The notes: a model not told the origin generated them from the letters alone. 64,000 nucleotides of DNA from Sebastes aleutianus (GCA_916700875.1 CAKAKS010000039.1:24077315-24141314), one strand, 5' to 3'; shown: positions 43,311-56,125, counted from the first letter of the stretch. Translations and numbers: made by a program.

Positions 43311-45089
43311 CTGACAGAAAGGATGGAGGAGGAGGACGAGGAGGAGGAAGGACGTGGGTGATCGTTAAGTGTAAATAAACTCTGCATTATTCCACTCTTA
43401 TACATGGAGCAGATCCTTGCAACCTTTTCAAGTCAATAGAGATGCTGTCAGTTCAGCACTCCAACAACCTTTAGCTACTTTAATTAATGGCTTGAATGAA
43501 ACGAACATAGTTAATTAATTCAGTGGAGCACTTCATGATTTTCCCCGCTGTAGATTTATTTATGTGTTTAAAACGCTATAGGATGGGCAGAAAACACTTT
43601 CAGATTTGTCTGATTGAATCATGATTTTCATGACACTCTTAACGAACTGATTTTGCCAAACCTACGGATAGCATTGGTACAAATATGATTTTGGTGGGCT
43701 ACAAATATCAACCAATAGATATTTTTTGAGAGCAGTTTGGTGCAATTTTAACAATGGCGAATAGACAATATATCTCTAAAATTGGCATCTCAACAACTCA
43801 ATGAAATATTCACACCAAATTAATTGGATGCTCTTAAGGTGATGATACGAGGTGATGCAGTCACTGTGCTCCGTGTCTTGTTATATGTTGTCTGAAAATG
43901 ACATCTAGTGAAATGTGTCTACGAGGCCAGCATTTGCAGTTGATGTCAATACATCTAATGACTCAGTATTTGCAATTAGTAACAAATTAGAAACATAAGA
44001 GCTCGCTAAAACAAACTAAAAAACTATTAAAAACAAATTAGGTGTTTCTATTTTTACATTGTGTGTTTGTGATGATGCACGGAGGCCGTCTTTGGCTGAG
44101 TTAGTGAAACCCCTCGGAGTCCCTGGAGTGGGCCTGGCTGTAAATTCAGTGTGGAAATGGGTGCAGATTAAAGCTTCATTAGTCAAGGCTTTAGCAGCTA
44201 TGTGCTGCTCTCCCCCCCCCCTATGCATCCTTGTTTCTCTCCCTCAACACATGCATTCAAACAGAATAACACATAAACAGAAGAGAAATGAAATAACTCA
44301 GAAGGTGTAATGCACACGCAGAGAAATGTGCATACTGTACCGCACTGTTCTGTTTATTTAAGAGACATCTCTGAGGATGCTACAGCACCTTGTTTCTTTT
44401 ATATCGCCATCTGTAAGCCAAAGCTGTTGCCTCATCCTGCTGTACTGTACATATTTGACATAAATATCACATGCTATCTATACTGCATCACACATAGTAG
44501 GCTACCTTGTTTTTTTATGTCTTACTGTACATCTTTGTGCCTTCTTTTTTTCTTTCATTTGTCCATTTAAGTGCATACTTATTCTATCCTGTATCTATAT
44601 GTGGAAGTTAAAAACCCTATGTATGATTTATTTCATGATATGTCACCTTGTCATACTTTTTTTATGACTGGGATCTCTTTTAAGTTTAGAATTTTCAAAA
44701 TGATCATTTCCAAACTTTTTAAATTCTCCATGCCTCCAAATTTTAGCGTAAACACTGAAAAATAAAGTATTTTAATCACCTGAAAATTGAATTCAGTTTT
44801 GCCACTTGTATCAAATATAAGAAATAAAACATTAACTGCTGTGTAGAGTGAAGATAACAACAGGGACTGCTCAATTATTTTCATAATAATTAAAAAATGC
44901 TGTGACAAATAGAAGTCATTGGAATTATAAGTAACGTCAATGTTGCAAAAAGCAACATTTTCTGTTGGGCCTAAAAATAGAATGACATCCACACCTAAAA
45001 AAAGAGTTTCTAAAGTTATATTTGAAATATAAAATAATAATAAAAAAAAAAATCTAATTACTGCATCGGAATTAGGAGACGCCTGTGGT
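43311..45089. other. No gene seen
   Basis: A GGAGGAGGAGGACGAGGAGG tract lies at 43324-43350 and a C9 run at about 44213-44221. The T-rich block 44310-44600 (CTGTACATATTTGAC, TTACTGTACATCTTTG) may be a decayed LINE 3' end but carries no protein. Confidence 0.4.
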
Positions 45090-45337
45090 GGCAGAAATCG
45101 TGAGTCCTCTGGACCCTTATGTTTGGAGTTTGGTGTTTTGAGTTTCCTGAGGCGTTTTGCTTAACATCACATACTCCTCCACGGGTGACAGAACATACCC
45201 CGTGGCACACTTTGCAATTTTCCATGTATTTATTCTCTCCCACACAGAAGCCGGAAATATTTAGCTTCCCTATTCTTCTTGTTACTTTTGAAACTCTTGC
45301 GTTTGACAGGGGGGCTTGAAGAGGAGGCAGAGGCCAT
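45090..45337 (-). pseudogene. Broken BED/C2H2-like zinc finger of a transposase-type protein
   Basis: From an ATG at 45337 on the minus strand the frame reads MASASSSSPPVKRKSFKSNK, then REAKYFRLLC. A frameshift near 45248 follows, and the next frame continues NKYMENCKVCHGVCSVTRGG and DVKQNASGNSKHQ. This matches the pattern CxxC-x(5)-S(I/V)xxGGxxDVxxH-x(4-5)-H found at the N-terminus of hAT-type transposases and their domesticated relatives. The first zinc-binding histidine is N here (VKQN), and a frameshift splits the domain, so it cannot make a normal finger. No DDE or dimerisation region was found beyond it. Confidence 0.5.
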
Positions 45338-45400
45338 TTTTAAATCTGAGTCCGACTCCCACTGCCTGCTAGCATCTTTTTGACATGGTAACAGCCAACG

Positions 45401-45422
45401 CACACACACACACACACACACA
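45401..45422. repeat. (CA)n microsatellite
   Basis: 22 bp of uninterrupted CA. Confidence 0.95.
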
Positions 45423-46325
45423 TTTGCTCTCTATTAGTCATATCTTCTAAAAGAGATGATTTCAGATTTTTGTTTTTCTTATTTCTATACAGGGAAATAC
45501 AGAAAGATTGTTATCGCTTGATTAAAGCTTCCTTAGGTGTGAAAACGATCTCCCACAGGAGTAAGCTACATGATCATCACTGTCGTGTGTGTACAAAAAA
45601 ATAATAATAATCAGTGCTTCAGAGCCTTTGAAACAAATATTAGATTTTTGCAAAGAAATATTAGATTTCACAAAAGCATTAACCTTTTCAAAATACCACT
45701 GACTGAAATTAAGACTTCTTTTTTTGTGTTTTTAATAATGTTCTAATGTAGCTGCTGTTACTTGTTCATTGCCGTTCTCGCCAAAGATTGTACACATAAC
45801 ATATTTACACGGCAAAGTATGTGTAGGCTATGCCTCGTATCTGTTCTTACAGGATACTAATACACTTGCACCGGGAGACAGGAAAAGAGAGGGGGAGATC
45901 AAAGGGAATGCAGACTGGCTTCACACAGCCCTGCATGTTTAAAATGCATGCATAATACAAAACCAAAAGCCCGAGAAGAAGATTGTAGGAGAATGTTCAG
46001 GGTCAGGTCCAACACAAAACAGCATTAGAAGGCACAGCATCCTTTAGTCATGTTCTTCACTGTCTGTGTGTGTGTGTGTGTGTGTTTCATATTTTAGTAG
46101 ATGTAATAGTGACAGGAGAAGAGTCTTTATTTCATTCTCATTCTATTCCTCCTTGGTTTTGTTTTAGTGCATAATGCAGGAGTCACTTCCATTCCCCAAC
46201 TGTATCTTGAAAATATGTTCAAAACATCAACAGTGACCTGAGGAGGAAATGTGGGTATTATGGGGGTGCTATTAAGCTTTTTAATACCTCCAATGGGCAA
46301 AGCAAAAATGAGGAGTTGTAGAAGA
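45423..46325. other. No gene seen; short microsatellites
   Basis: An ATAATAATAAT run lies near 45600 and (TG)n at 46065-46085. The block 46110-46320 reads smoothly (GGAGTCACTTCCATTCCCC, CAGTGACCTGAGGAGG) and may be a dispersed repeat, without a partner here. Confidence 0.4.
46065..46085. repeat. (TG)n microsatellite
   Basis: 21 bp of TG dinucleotides. Confidence 0.95.
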
Positions 46326-46652
46326 TAGGGATGCACTGATCCGTCTGTTTCAGTGCCGATAGCGATACCTGGGCTTTGGGTATCGGCCGATACCGAGTAC
46401 CGATCCGATACCAGTGTTTGATTAATAAGCTGTATGCCTCACTGTGTGAAAGTGACTGGGATCATTCTTTTATGTGTTAGGCAACATCTGTCAAAACCTA
46501 AAGAGGAATTCAAATTCCACTATATAATGTGCACCGTAGAGTACATAGAATTGAATTGAATAGATCGGCCTATTGTCACCGATACCCGATCCAGCTATTT
46601 CAGGCAGTATCGGGCCAATATCGGTATCGGTATCTGTATAGGTGCATCCCTA
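46326..46652 (+). mobile_element. hAT-like non-autonomous element, 'TAGGGATGCACC' family, copy 2 (internally deleted)
   Basis: It starts TAGGGATGCACTGATCCG and ends AGGTGCATCCCTA. The flanks gtagaaga (46318-46325) and gtacaagg (46653-46660) match at 6 of 8 positions, a decayed 8-bp duplication. The left 150 bp and right 90 bp are nearly the same as in the copy at 16244, but about 200 bp of its centre is absent. The palindrome TATCGGCCGATA is at 46381-46392. No transposase frame. Confidence 0.88.
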
Positions 46653-47752
46653 GTACAAGGTCTACTGAAAGTTGACAGACTCCCATTGATGTGACTCACA
46701 GAAAGCCTAAAGCACTGTTTATATGACAATCAACAGTTGAGAGTGATAGGAAATTTGGAGGGAGAGATGAAGACAGTAAATAAAGGTCACCGGGAAGCTT
46801 GCAGTTACAGTATATGATAACACTAATCCACTTTTAAGGCACAAATTCGAGTGGAATTTTAATACAACAGTCTATAAAACGTGATCTAAAACTGCAGACT
46901 GAGCATTAAAAGCCCACAGTTGAACCAGGACGGATATGCTTTAGGCCTGAGGAAGAAACATTACTAGTCTACTGTCTACTGTCTGTCTAATGTTGACACT
47001 GAGAATCCGTAATTTCAGTTAGCCTCCGATAACACATTCATATACAGTAGTCCACCTTAATTAATTAATCGTGGCATAATGCCACTTCCACCATAGAAAC
47101 AGAGATTGTGAGGAGAAACTATGAAAGGAAAAAAAAAAGGAAATCCAACCAGGATTACGACATTGTTCACACAAATTCGCTCAGTCGCTTCAGGCAATTG
47201 ATGAGACAGCCAGCTTGGCCTAAATAGGTATCCTGCAGAGAATTCACAATCTGCATTGTCTTCTTTAACAATCAATTTGGAATTGGTTCTTGCGGGCGAG
47301 TGTCATGGCTGAAGTCAGTAATGTATGGAGCACGGTTCGCCCTATTCCTCTGTTGTTTAAGTTTGCCATACAATTTAATTTTGGAACCAAAAGTAGACCG
47401 AGATCAGTCGAGACTTCTCTCGCACAGTCTTCATTCTCAACTAGTGTCACCTTTTCAGGAAGCCGCAAATAGATATCTAAAACATAAAATACACTAATAG
47501 TAGAGTGTAACACCCTATAAAACATTCTTTTAAGCTTTTGTAAATTAAAGCAGTGGGAAAAGTCACTGTAATTGTAGCAGTGGCTTAATTATCGCAGCAG
47601 ATTATTTGAGAATGCCTGTAAACAAATTACCATGTAGACCTTATTGTCTCTGCTTAATTAAATTCCCTACTTGATTGAAAAATGCTCAATCATTGTCAGT
47701 TTTATTATTTGGTTGAATTGTTTCTCTTTGCCATTTGCTGGTCCCAATGTTG

Positions 47753-47756
<4 letters not shown>
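46653..47756. other. No gene seen
   Basis: Frames on both strands at 47057-47525 overlap and lack a domain. No repeat boundary recognised. Confidence 0.45.

Positions 47757-47788
<32 letters not shown>
47757..47788. repeat. (TA)n microsatellite abutting the TTAA-type element
   Basis: About 32 bp of AT dinucleotides ending in a short A run that touches the left end of the element at 47792. It has replaced the expected left TTAA. Confidence 0.95.
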
Positions 47789-47791
<3 letters not shown>

Positions 47792-47793
<2 letters not shown>

Positions 47794-48425
47794 CTTCAGT
47801 AGGCCGACTGCTTTTGGCACCATTGGGCAAAAATTCCATAATAACCTTTCAGCATATTATAATTCAAGTTCTCTGAGAGAAAACTAGACTTCTGTACCTC
47901 CTCATGGCTCTGTTTTCAGGCTTTAAAAAATCTAGCCCGTGACAGAAAACTTTGACCAATCACAGGTCATTTCAGACAGATCGTTTCAATTGAGCTTTCC
48001 TATTGGCTGTGCTCCGGCTGGTGGGCGGTGCTTGGTATTTTCTCAACAGATCTCAACATGGCTTCTGGGTCACAAACTTTCTCATTTTACAGCTAAACAG
48101 TACACTACCAGATATTTCTGAAAACATTTAAAGGAGATAAATAGGCATTACGCTAACAGAATATTGATTCATATTTGATCAGCGCTGCCTAGTTTGACCG
48201 GTTGATCGGCGTTTGTGAGTGATTGACAGCACCTCAGAGACGGCAGGCTCCAGCTCGGCTCTGATTGTTTGTTTTTTCTCCGGTCCGTAAAATCTTGCAG
48301 ATGCCATTAGGAGCACCGGAAGACAGAGAGGCACATGATTTTTTTTCAGATTACCTGTCAGGATATAGTGACCATTTTATAAAAATAACTTTTTAAAATA
48401 ATTTTTGCTCCTATCCACTGCTGCT
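47792..48425 (+). mobile_element. TTAA-flanked non-autonomous element, copy B
   Basis: It starts AGCTTCAGTAGGC and ends CACTGCTGCT, immediately before TTAA at 48426-48429. The reverse-complemented right end (AGCAGCAGTGGATAG) pairs with the left. The interior matches copy A in reverse and copy C directly: GGGCAAAAATTCC-ATAATAACCTTTCAGC, GGTGGGCGGTGCTTGGTATT, TACAGCTAAACAGTACAC and AATATTGATTCATATTTGATC. Two CCAAT-type motifs (GACCAATCAC, CTATTGGCTG) lie inside. No protein frame of note. Confidence 0.68.
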
Positions 48426-48493
48426 TTAATGTTTTACTTTCAACACATTTAGTTGAGTTGCATGCAGCATCTAATGATATAATGTCTATCTCT

Positions 48494-49147
48494 TAGGGCT
48501 GTGAAAGTTAATGCAATAACGCGTTAACGCAAATTCGTTCTAACGCCACTATTTCTTTAAAACATTAGCATAATCAGTCTTTCAGAGGTTAGAGAGAAGA
48601 TACTGGCATCATATGAAACTAGTTAACCTAAGGAATACATTGGTGAAAAACTGGCAAGGTGATTTTCAAAGGGGTCCCTTGACCTCTGACCTTAAGATAT
48701 GTGAATGAAAATGGGTTCTATGGGTACCCACGAGTCTCCCCTTTACAGACATGACCACTTTATGATAATCACATGCAGTTTGGGGCAAGTCATAGTCAAG
48801 TCAGCACACTGACACACTGACAGCTGTTGTTGTCTGTTGGGCTTGAGTTTGCCATGTTATGATTTGAGCATATTTTGTTATTCTAAATGCAGTACCTGAG
48901 AAGGTTTCTGGACAATATATGTCATTGTTTTGTGTTGTTGATTGATTTCCAATAATAAATATATACATACATTTGCATAAAGGAAACATATTTGCCCACT
49001 CCCATGTTGATAAATGTATTAAATACTTGACAAATCTACCTTTAAGGTACAATTTGAACAAATACGAAATGTGCAATTAATCACGATTATTCATGGACAA
49101 TCATGCGATTAATCATGAATAAACATTTGAATTGATTGACAGCCCTA
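48494..49147 (+). mobile_element. Non-autonomous DNA element 'AGGGCTGTCAA' family, copy 4
   Basis: It starts TAGGGCTGTGAAAGTTAATG and ends GATTGACAGCCCTA. The flanks ctatctct (48486-48493) and ctctctca (49148-49155) match at 6 of 8 positions, suggesting an aged 8-bp duplication as made by hAT transposases. The interior is nearly complete, with GTCCCTTGACCTCTGACC, GGGTACCCACGAGTCTCCCC, AAGTCAGCACACTGACACAC and TTGAGTTTGCCATGTTATG. It lacks the AAATAACGCTCC block seen in copies 2 and 3. No transposase. Confidence 0.86.
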
Positions 49148-51850
49148 CTCTCTCATTTTTACAGCTAAATATTTCATTTAATACCGATTGGAAAAGTAAA
49201 AAACAGGATGTGCTGAATGCAAACCTCATCAAGTAAAAGCTCTTCTGCTTTCTGGTAAATGAATGCACAATCTGGGATCTGCAGACGATGACCATGATTA
49301 GTAAAGTGGTCGCGTATTCCTCTGTGGTGCAGTAATGTGTGACACCGGTGGAGGTTCCTGGTGAATCAGTGGGCGATTGGCCCCAATCCAAATGCAGACC
49401 CTGCATACAGTATATTATAATAATGGTGCTTGCTCCGGATACTGTGAGCCATGCTGGATGCCTCACTTCTGAGCTCAAGCACAGGTAAGGTGACATTAGC
49501 GTGCTCTTGCTACTGAGGCCTTAATGGACTTTGTATTTTTTTGCTTGAGTTGCAGTGAATCCGATCCATACTTTTTATCACCTAATATTTCAAACATTAG
49601 TGTTTAGTCTTTGTACTCTCTTGTATGTATGTAATACATTGTCAACAAAGGATGTACATTAATGGATTCATAATGGGGATATCTATTTGTGCAAATATTT
49701 GATCTCAAAGGATAAACAGTCATTTTTGAAGTTATTTTGGTCGAGAAAAGGCGCTTTTGATCTAAGAACATTTCAATTTTCAGAACACAGCACTACAAAA
49801 CAGAAATTCATTAAACAAATTTTTGCTTTATTGTTCCCTGTTTGGTTCCTCAAAACAACATTTGAATGATGTCATTCTTTTCATGCTTGCTGTGAAACTT
49901 TAAGGCTTGTGAAAGTTATCAGCCCGCCTTCTCTCTCCAAAGGGTTGACCTGGAAAACACTGCCAGCCAAACTCATTTGAACAACATCAATGAAGGTGAC
50001 CCCTGAACAGCAGGGCGCACGCTGCAGTGGCAATGCTTCAAACGCTGTTTAACTGGAAATCAGATGATCCCGCTTTATTCTCATTGAGTTCTTCTGTCAA
50101 ATAGTCGTTTTGGAGATATGGTTGTGGGTAATGTTGCAATTACTGATGTGTTCTGCATTTGATTTTCCCTAAAATGAGGTTCAGTCAGAGCATAAAGGCA
50201 ATGTGAGGTCTGGTATAGGCCAACGCAAGAAGAAATCACTTTGCCCATGATTTGAATTGCTAATGAGAAAGACCTTTGTTGGACCTTCACTGCAATCTAA
50301 AAGCTGCTGTTCACCTTTATAATCAAATGCAATTTCATAGGTTATAATAGCATTTTAACATACCTTACACCTATGATGTTTATTGGACATCATTGGTCTC
50401 CTTCATACTTAAAAAGGCAACCCTCACTCTATGAATGTATCCTTTCACCAAAGTTTAATTTCACAGTTTACTGTTAATGACTCTTTTGTACTTGCTAATG
50501 TTGGCAATTACACAAATGCCTCCTCTGCCCTATTCACAACAACAATCCTTTAATAGCGCATTCACTGAATGTATGGCGAAAAAGAAAAAAATGGATGAGA
50601 GTGGCGCCACACTCTATCCCTCTATCCGTCACTATTTATAGCCCAAACAATTAAGCTGAGAAGACCTTCATTAGCCTGCTGCTATTCAGCAGGACCCTGA
50701 GTCGCCTTGCCAGCCAGCCAAACAGGTGTTCCTTAATAATCACTGCTGAATTGCCAGCAACACTGGTTTGCGATTTTCCCTCCATATGTTTCAAGCTGTT
50801 AGCAGTCCTCTGCTGAGAAATGAATGACTTTCTGAGCCTCATTACAATATCTTACCGTACACAGGTGGCGGTTGGCTGGCAGTCTGACCCTCATATAAGA
50901 CAAACTGGCAGTGCTTGTGACATTCAGCCGCTGTATCAATATAACACATATCACAGTATTTATTAACTTCAGAAGTTATTACTATGTCAACAGCATTAAA
51001 ATATAAAGTTATTGCCTGTACTCCTACTGCGATGCTTTATCTTTTTATTCTTAGAAAATTGCCTGTGTTTGCTTTCCTTTGGAGGATGAAATACAGTATG
51101 TTTATGAGGCTGCGCTGATATGCTGTGGTAAGGGATACCTATTTTGCAATTTAAGGACAAATTCACAATGAGGCACATTAATTACAACTAAACATATATG
51201 GCCATATTTAACATTGCAGATGAGAGAGCAGGCTGTAATTCCCCACTGTAGCTGTGCCAAAGCCAGGAGATGAGAGGCTGCCAGAGGTTTTGTAAATACC
51301 GCAGTGGCATGCCACCACTTGGTCCAATTAGGCTCTGGTTCATTTGTTATCTCACCGAGCAGTGATAAAATATAACCACTATGGGTTGTATATCGAGGGG
51401 TTGGTTTTGGTTTGGTAATCTTCATTTTCTACCCAACCGTAACTGCACATGCATGCATTGTGATAAAGGTATGAAAGCACTAAAAAAACAGATGTACAAA
51501 TTAGAATAAAAAAATAGCTTGAATATTAAAAAATACACAATGGATTCAAGCAATTCGACACACGCTTGGTAAAATTCAAAAACAAAATTTGTGAATTTTA
51601 CTAAAAGAGATGTGTGAAAAAGTTATTTTATTTCTCAAAATCAACACATCTGGATTTGTTTAAAGGGGAATCACTGAATTTTTAAAGCGTATTCTCATAA
51701 TTGTGGCCATAAGGGTTATATTAATTTTGCACTTCATACATCCGTTGTAAAGATTCAGGAAAAGCAAGCGAGCAGTTCGACCCAGTTTTCAAAATTTGAT
51801 TAAATTTTACAAACTTTTACAAATTTTAAAATATCAGAATTTCCCTTTAA
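49148..51850. other. Single-copy-looking DNA with two possible conserved elements
   Basis: No gene recognised. The stretches 50650-50880 (CCTTAATAATCACTGC, GCAACACTGGTTTGCG, CTCATTACAATATC) and 51080-51420 (GCTGTAATTCCCC, CCAATTAGGCTCTGGTTC) are non-repetitive, moderately GC-rich and dense in TAAT cores, as many vertebrate conserved non-coding elements are. Conservation is untested. Confidence 0.4.
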
Positions 51851-52150
51851 ACCTGCAGTAGGCAGAATGTTTTTGGCATCATTGGGCAAATTGCATAATA
51901 ACCTTTCAGCATATTTTAATTCAAGTGTTGAGAAAGTTTGCTCCGGCTGGTGGGCGGTGCTTGGTATTTCCTCAACTGATTTCAACATGGCAGACGGGTC
52001 ACAAACTTTCTCATTTTACAGCTAAACAGTACACAACAAGATGTTTCTGAAAACATTTGAGGTGAGAAATAGACATTACAGTAACAGAATATTGATTCAT
52101 ATTTAATCAGCGCTGCCTAGTTTGACCGTTTGATCAAAGTTTGCGAGTTT
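51851..52150 (+). mobile_element. TTAA-flanked non-autonomous element, copy C (truncated)
   Basis: The left end ACCTGCAGTAGGCAGAATG follows TTAA at 51847-51850. The sequence tracks copy B through GGTGGGCGGTGCTTGG, CAACATGGCAGACGGGTCAC and GCGCTGCCTAGTTTGACCG, then breaks off at a T run near 52148. It also lacks the roughly 120 bp of copy B between TTCAAGT and GCTCCGGCTGG. The right end is absent. Confidence 0.68.
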
Positions 52151-54533
52151 ATTTTTTTTAAACTTTAACTTCCTTCATGTAGCAAACATTGCCACTTAAC
52201 TTAAATCACCTTTGTTCCAGAAGCTGGTCTGGCCTCTGCTCCTTTCCCATTAGGAAACTGTCTGCTGCCTTTAAAGGGGATAAGAGGAGTTAATGTGATT
52301 GGACACTATGAAAGCCTGCCCTGACTTCATCTGCTGATAATATATTCCTCCCACTAACAATGTATTCATCCTGCTTCAGCCCCGTTTTCCAGATTGTACC
52401 GCACTCTGCCAGGATTGTGCTCAACTCTGGTTACCAAAATTAGATCCACTTGTACTTTCTCTCTGAGTTTGAGCTCGCTATTACCCTTGCCAACGGCCCA
52501 TTGTAATAATAATTAACTGATTCATTGTCAAATATTTCATAAACAACAACGCTCTGATGAAGGCTCTGTGCCGAAACGCCTAAGCATATCTCTATTGTGA
52601 TGTGAGCCAAATACACAAGTGAAATGTGAGTATTTTGCCCTCCTTCACTTGGAAATCTGGGATGTGCTACCTTTTCACTTTTTTTTTTTGGAATATACTC
52701 AACGGACAATCAGAATGTTGAAGTGAACCTGCTTTTCCAATACAATTTCATGAACAGCCTTTATACAATTGTCTATCTTGGCACTGCTTGGCATATTTTT
52801 AAAAGAGAAATATTCAGTGTGCTTGTGGGTAAGCCACTTGTGTTAGTTTCTATATGCAAATCAGTAGACTTTACTCAAAAATAATACAATTCCCATATAC
52901 AAGCCCCATTAGATGTGTTTTTCTGCTAAATCAACAGGAGAATTGATGCAATAGGGAATTGTGATGGCCTAGCTACACCTCTTGCTTATTCTGGCTGTCT
53001 TAACACACTTGTCAAGTAAGCTTGTATTGTATTGCCATCGTAAGCGACATTTCTATGTTTCTCTGCACTTTATTTATTTTTCAAGGCGTTCATCATCCCC
53101 AGAGCTTCTACTCTACTGTCAAAAGGTAAACTAAAATTGTAGGTTTGAGTATCTGATGACACAGTTTCTTATAATATATTAATTTTTCACATTATGTTTC
53201 ATTTGCACCACCCACACTGTATTTCTTTCTGTCTTTTAAAAAAATGTCTTTAACATCAGAGAGTGAGCCGTTACCAGCATTAAGTGATATCTCCCACTGT
53301 GATATTTCCATTGATTCAGTTCACTATCTACCTGCAGCATTACACCATTTTAAATAGAGTTGTCAGTCCGCGGTCTCTGTGTAATTATGATGAAATACTA
53401 ATTAGGGAAGACCTGACCTGTGCTGACATGCCCACACACTCAAATGTCTACTCCAGATGGCAGCAGGTACAAAGGATGCCTGGGGAAGAGACCTTTTTCA
53501 GGCTTGTCTGCATTAGCATAGGGAGGACCTGTCCTATTAGGTTAATATTCTAAACATGTCTCATTTGGTTTAGATTTCAAATTAACAATCTGGCCAATAT
53601 GTGAAAAGATTATTTCTGTCGAAGAAAACTGAGTTAGAGGGTTGCAACAGGGTTTCTGCGGCTGCTTTGGGGACGCAACGAAAATGCTGCTGGTACAAAA
53701 TATTTTTACCGCAAGAGGATGGCAGCAGGTGATCAACATCATCATCATGGGATGGGATTTCAGAGGCTCGTATCACTGAGTTTAACCATGCTTGTAAATC
53801 CATAGCTGTCCGGTAAACTGTATTTCTCCAAATAAAGTTTCCATTGAGTTTTAGTTAGATTAAAAAAACACACATTACCTTCAATTACAAAGTTTAACTT
53901 CCAATGCTAACCTTTTTTTTTTAATTCTGACTTTCTACATACAGTAGCTACACATGGCCACTACAGTATGATTAAGAATAAGGAATGGTCTTGGTTACGA
54001 CAAACAAAGGGTATGTTTAGGATTAGAAAACGTACACACTTAACATAGGGTTATAGGGAAACTGAAGTTTGTGACCGCTGAATGACGATTTACTGCATGA
54101 AATTGTTATGTGCTACATACTCCACCACCCTGACCTCCAGGTCCTTACAATCTGCTTCGCTACTGTATATGGGCCCACTACTTCCTGTATTGGCTCTGAA
54201 GGATAGCACTGAATGTAAATCGCGAGGTGCTGAATTGTGGAAGGAATTTGACAAAAGTTTACTAACATGCATGTGTCATCTGGTAAAATGAATTATATAC
54301 TGCTAACAAATCCACTGAAGTAGACAACAACATGTATTGTTTTTTATTCCCTTCACAAACTTCTACTGTTCAGTACTTCAGATCTGCCTTCACTATGGTT
54401 AAGTTTGGGTTAGGTTTAAGCGCAAAACAACTTTGTTAAGGTTAAAGATCATGGTCATGCTTTTAAGAAACCAATGCTGACTCTTGGTAGGAAAGGGAAG
54501 GGTGTGAACAAAATTATCCAGTGTCAAAGTCTC
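52151..54533. other. No gene seen; possible LINE-like motif near 52550
   Basis: CTGATGAAGGCTCTGTGCCGAAACG at 52555-52579 is of the kind 'tgatgaaggc...ccgaaacgt' found in untranslated parts of some animal retroelements. It is followed by a T9 run at 52681. The evidence is too thin for a class. Frames at 53542-53803 and 54082-54291 overlap on opposite strands without domains. Confidence 0.3.
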
Positions 54534-55243
54534 AAGGCGTGTCCACACCGCCCACATGAGCAGCGCCTAACGGCTGCCTCGCTGAACTGCTGCGTGATTC
54601 ACACCAGCTGCGTTTCTGCTGCTGCTGCTGCCAGCCCTTTCTTTCTACATAGAGTTTTCCTTTCAAAGTGGCCATTTCATTTCATTATAAATGTAATTTA
54701 TATTTATTTTAGACAGAAAAGGTTAAGAAACGTGTGGTAATTTGTAAATAATAGTAATAATCCACAATTCAAACCTCATACTACTGTATATTCATTCATG
54801 GAGCTCTGCAAGTCACTGCATGTTCTACAACACTGTCATGCAAATATTTCAGAAAAAAGCCTTGTGTTAACAAATGAAGGAATTCTGTCCACAGAAAAAA
54901 ATGCTTGAGGGCTTTTATCTTAAAACGAAAGCAGGAAGTGCTGATTTAAAAATAAATCTTTACTTTTTTCCGTGTGTGACATATTCTAAGGATACAGAGA
55001 ATGAAACCTTAATAATGTTGCTGGTATGATGAATATACTATCAAATGATCACTTTCACTGTCTGCTGTTATTGTGAACAGATCGTTAAAAATAGGCGAGA
55101 CCTCGAATCTCTAGAAGAGATGAAGATGACACGCAGCCGGGCTGTGTGGTGGCTCTAACCTGTTAACATGGAAGCCAAAATAAAAAAACAACAGGTTCCG
55201 CAGCCGCCACACGCTCCTGACTTTCCCAGCGTGTACACGCCGT
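54534..55243. mobile_element. Candidate DNA transposon with GGCGTGT ends
   Basis: The left end AAGGCGTGTCCACACCG and the reverse-complemented right end GACGGCGTGTACACGCTG agree at about 12 of 16 positions, an imperfect inverted repeat around a 0.7-kb AT-rich interior. The left 120 bp (CGCCTAACGGCTGCCTCGC, GCGTGATTCACACCAGCTGC) looks like a fish repeat from memory. There is no clear target duplication and no transposase. Confidence 0.4.
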
Positions 55244-55399
55244 CAGGAGTCAAACAACATAACGCTACTTCCAATTTTGCTCCTGACAGAAAAAAGTCAT
55301 AATTCACTGGCTACGTGTGGTCTTTGTCAGGTAAACATAAGCATACAGTAGGTCATTTTATGCATTTGAACAAACAACTAATGCTGTAATTTGTCTTGT

Positions 55400-55610
55400 C
55401 AAAACAATTCACTCACCCACCCCATGGTGGTACTAGAGGAAAAGTCAGTAGATAACCAAAAGGCATACAGATTTGTCCTCTGAGGACCATGGATGTCTGT
55501 GCAAAATGTCAAGGCGATGTTTCAGTTTACACCAAAGAGGTGGACCAATTGACCGACTGACACACCGACATTGCCATCCCTAGAGCCATACCACTAGCAA
55601 GGCTAAAGAG
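55400..55610 (+). repeat. Dispersed repeat, 'GACATTGCCATCCCTAGAGCCA' type
   Basis: The order GTCCTCTGAGGACCATGGATG, TGTGCAAAATGTCAAGGCGAT, TTCAGTTTACACCAAAGAGG, GGACCAATTGACCGACTGAC, GACATTGCCATCCCTAGAGC and CTAGCAAGGCTAAAGAG corresponds to a very common teleost repeat, recalled with high familiarity. No second copy in the window. Class not assigned. Confidence 0.6.
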
Positions 55611-55839
55611 GCGTTTATAACCTTTACTCCTCCCAAGCAGGACTCCGTCAGTAAGTGTTGTGGGGAAGTAACCAGTTTTGGGGTTGTGCCCTCGTGTCAC
55701 TGTTGTTGACAGATGCAGTAATTTAAACTTATTTGAATTTATTGAAGGAAGTGCAGAGTTTGCCTGGATAATGGAAATGCATACAGTATATGTGATGAGA
55801 GTAAAGTAATTATACACACTTACATACTATTTAGTATTC

Positions 55840-56125
55840 CGGAAAAAGATTTAGTATGTCCCAATACATAGTATGTCAAATGCAGTATGCCAAAAATACC
55901 AGGATGTTATACTGCATCCGGTCGCATTTTGTAGTATGCAAGCCAGCATGCTTTTCTGGCTATTCTGACCCACAATCCTCTGCGCGGCGGATATATGAGC
56001 AGGAGGGTCAAAGTTCAAGTTATGACAAAGTAGTATGTCCCAATTGTATGCATACTGTATGCAACAGTACATACTTTGTAAGGGCAGCGGCAGTATGTAC
56101 TAAAAGTAAAACTCAAGTATGCAAT
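55840..56125. repeat. Short repeat with TAGTATGTCCCAA units
   Basis: TAGTATGTCCCAA occurs at about 55852 and again at 56032 with many AGTATG/CATACT words between. The centre reads ACCCACAATCCTCTGCGCGGCGGATATATGAGC, which I associate with a fish DNA-element family. Ends and target duplication could not be fixed. Confidence 0.45.

Noticed and set aside
40997..43340. CRISPR array, prokaryotic operon or phage features anywhere in the window
   Set aside because: No regularly spaced identical repeats with unique spacers and no dense coding. All repeats seen are eukaryotic transposon or satellite types.
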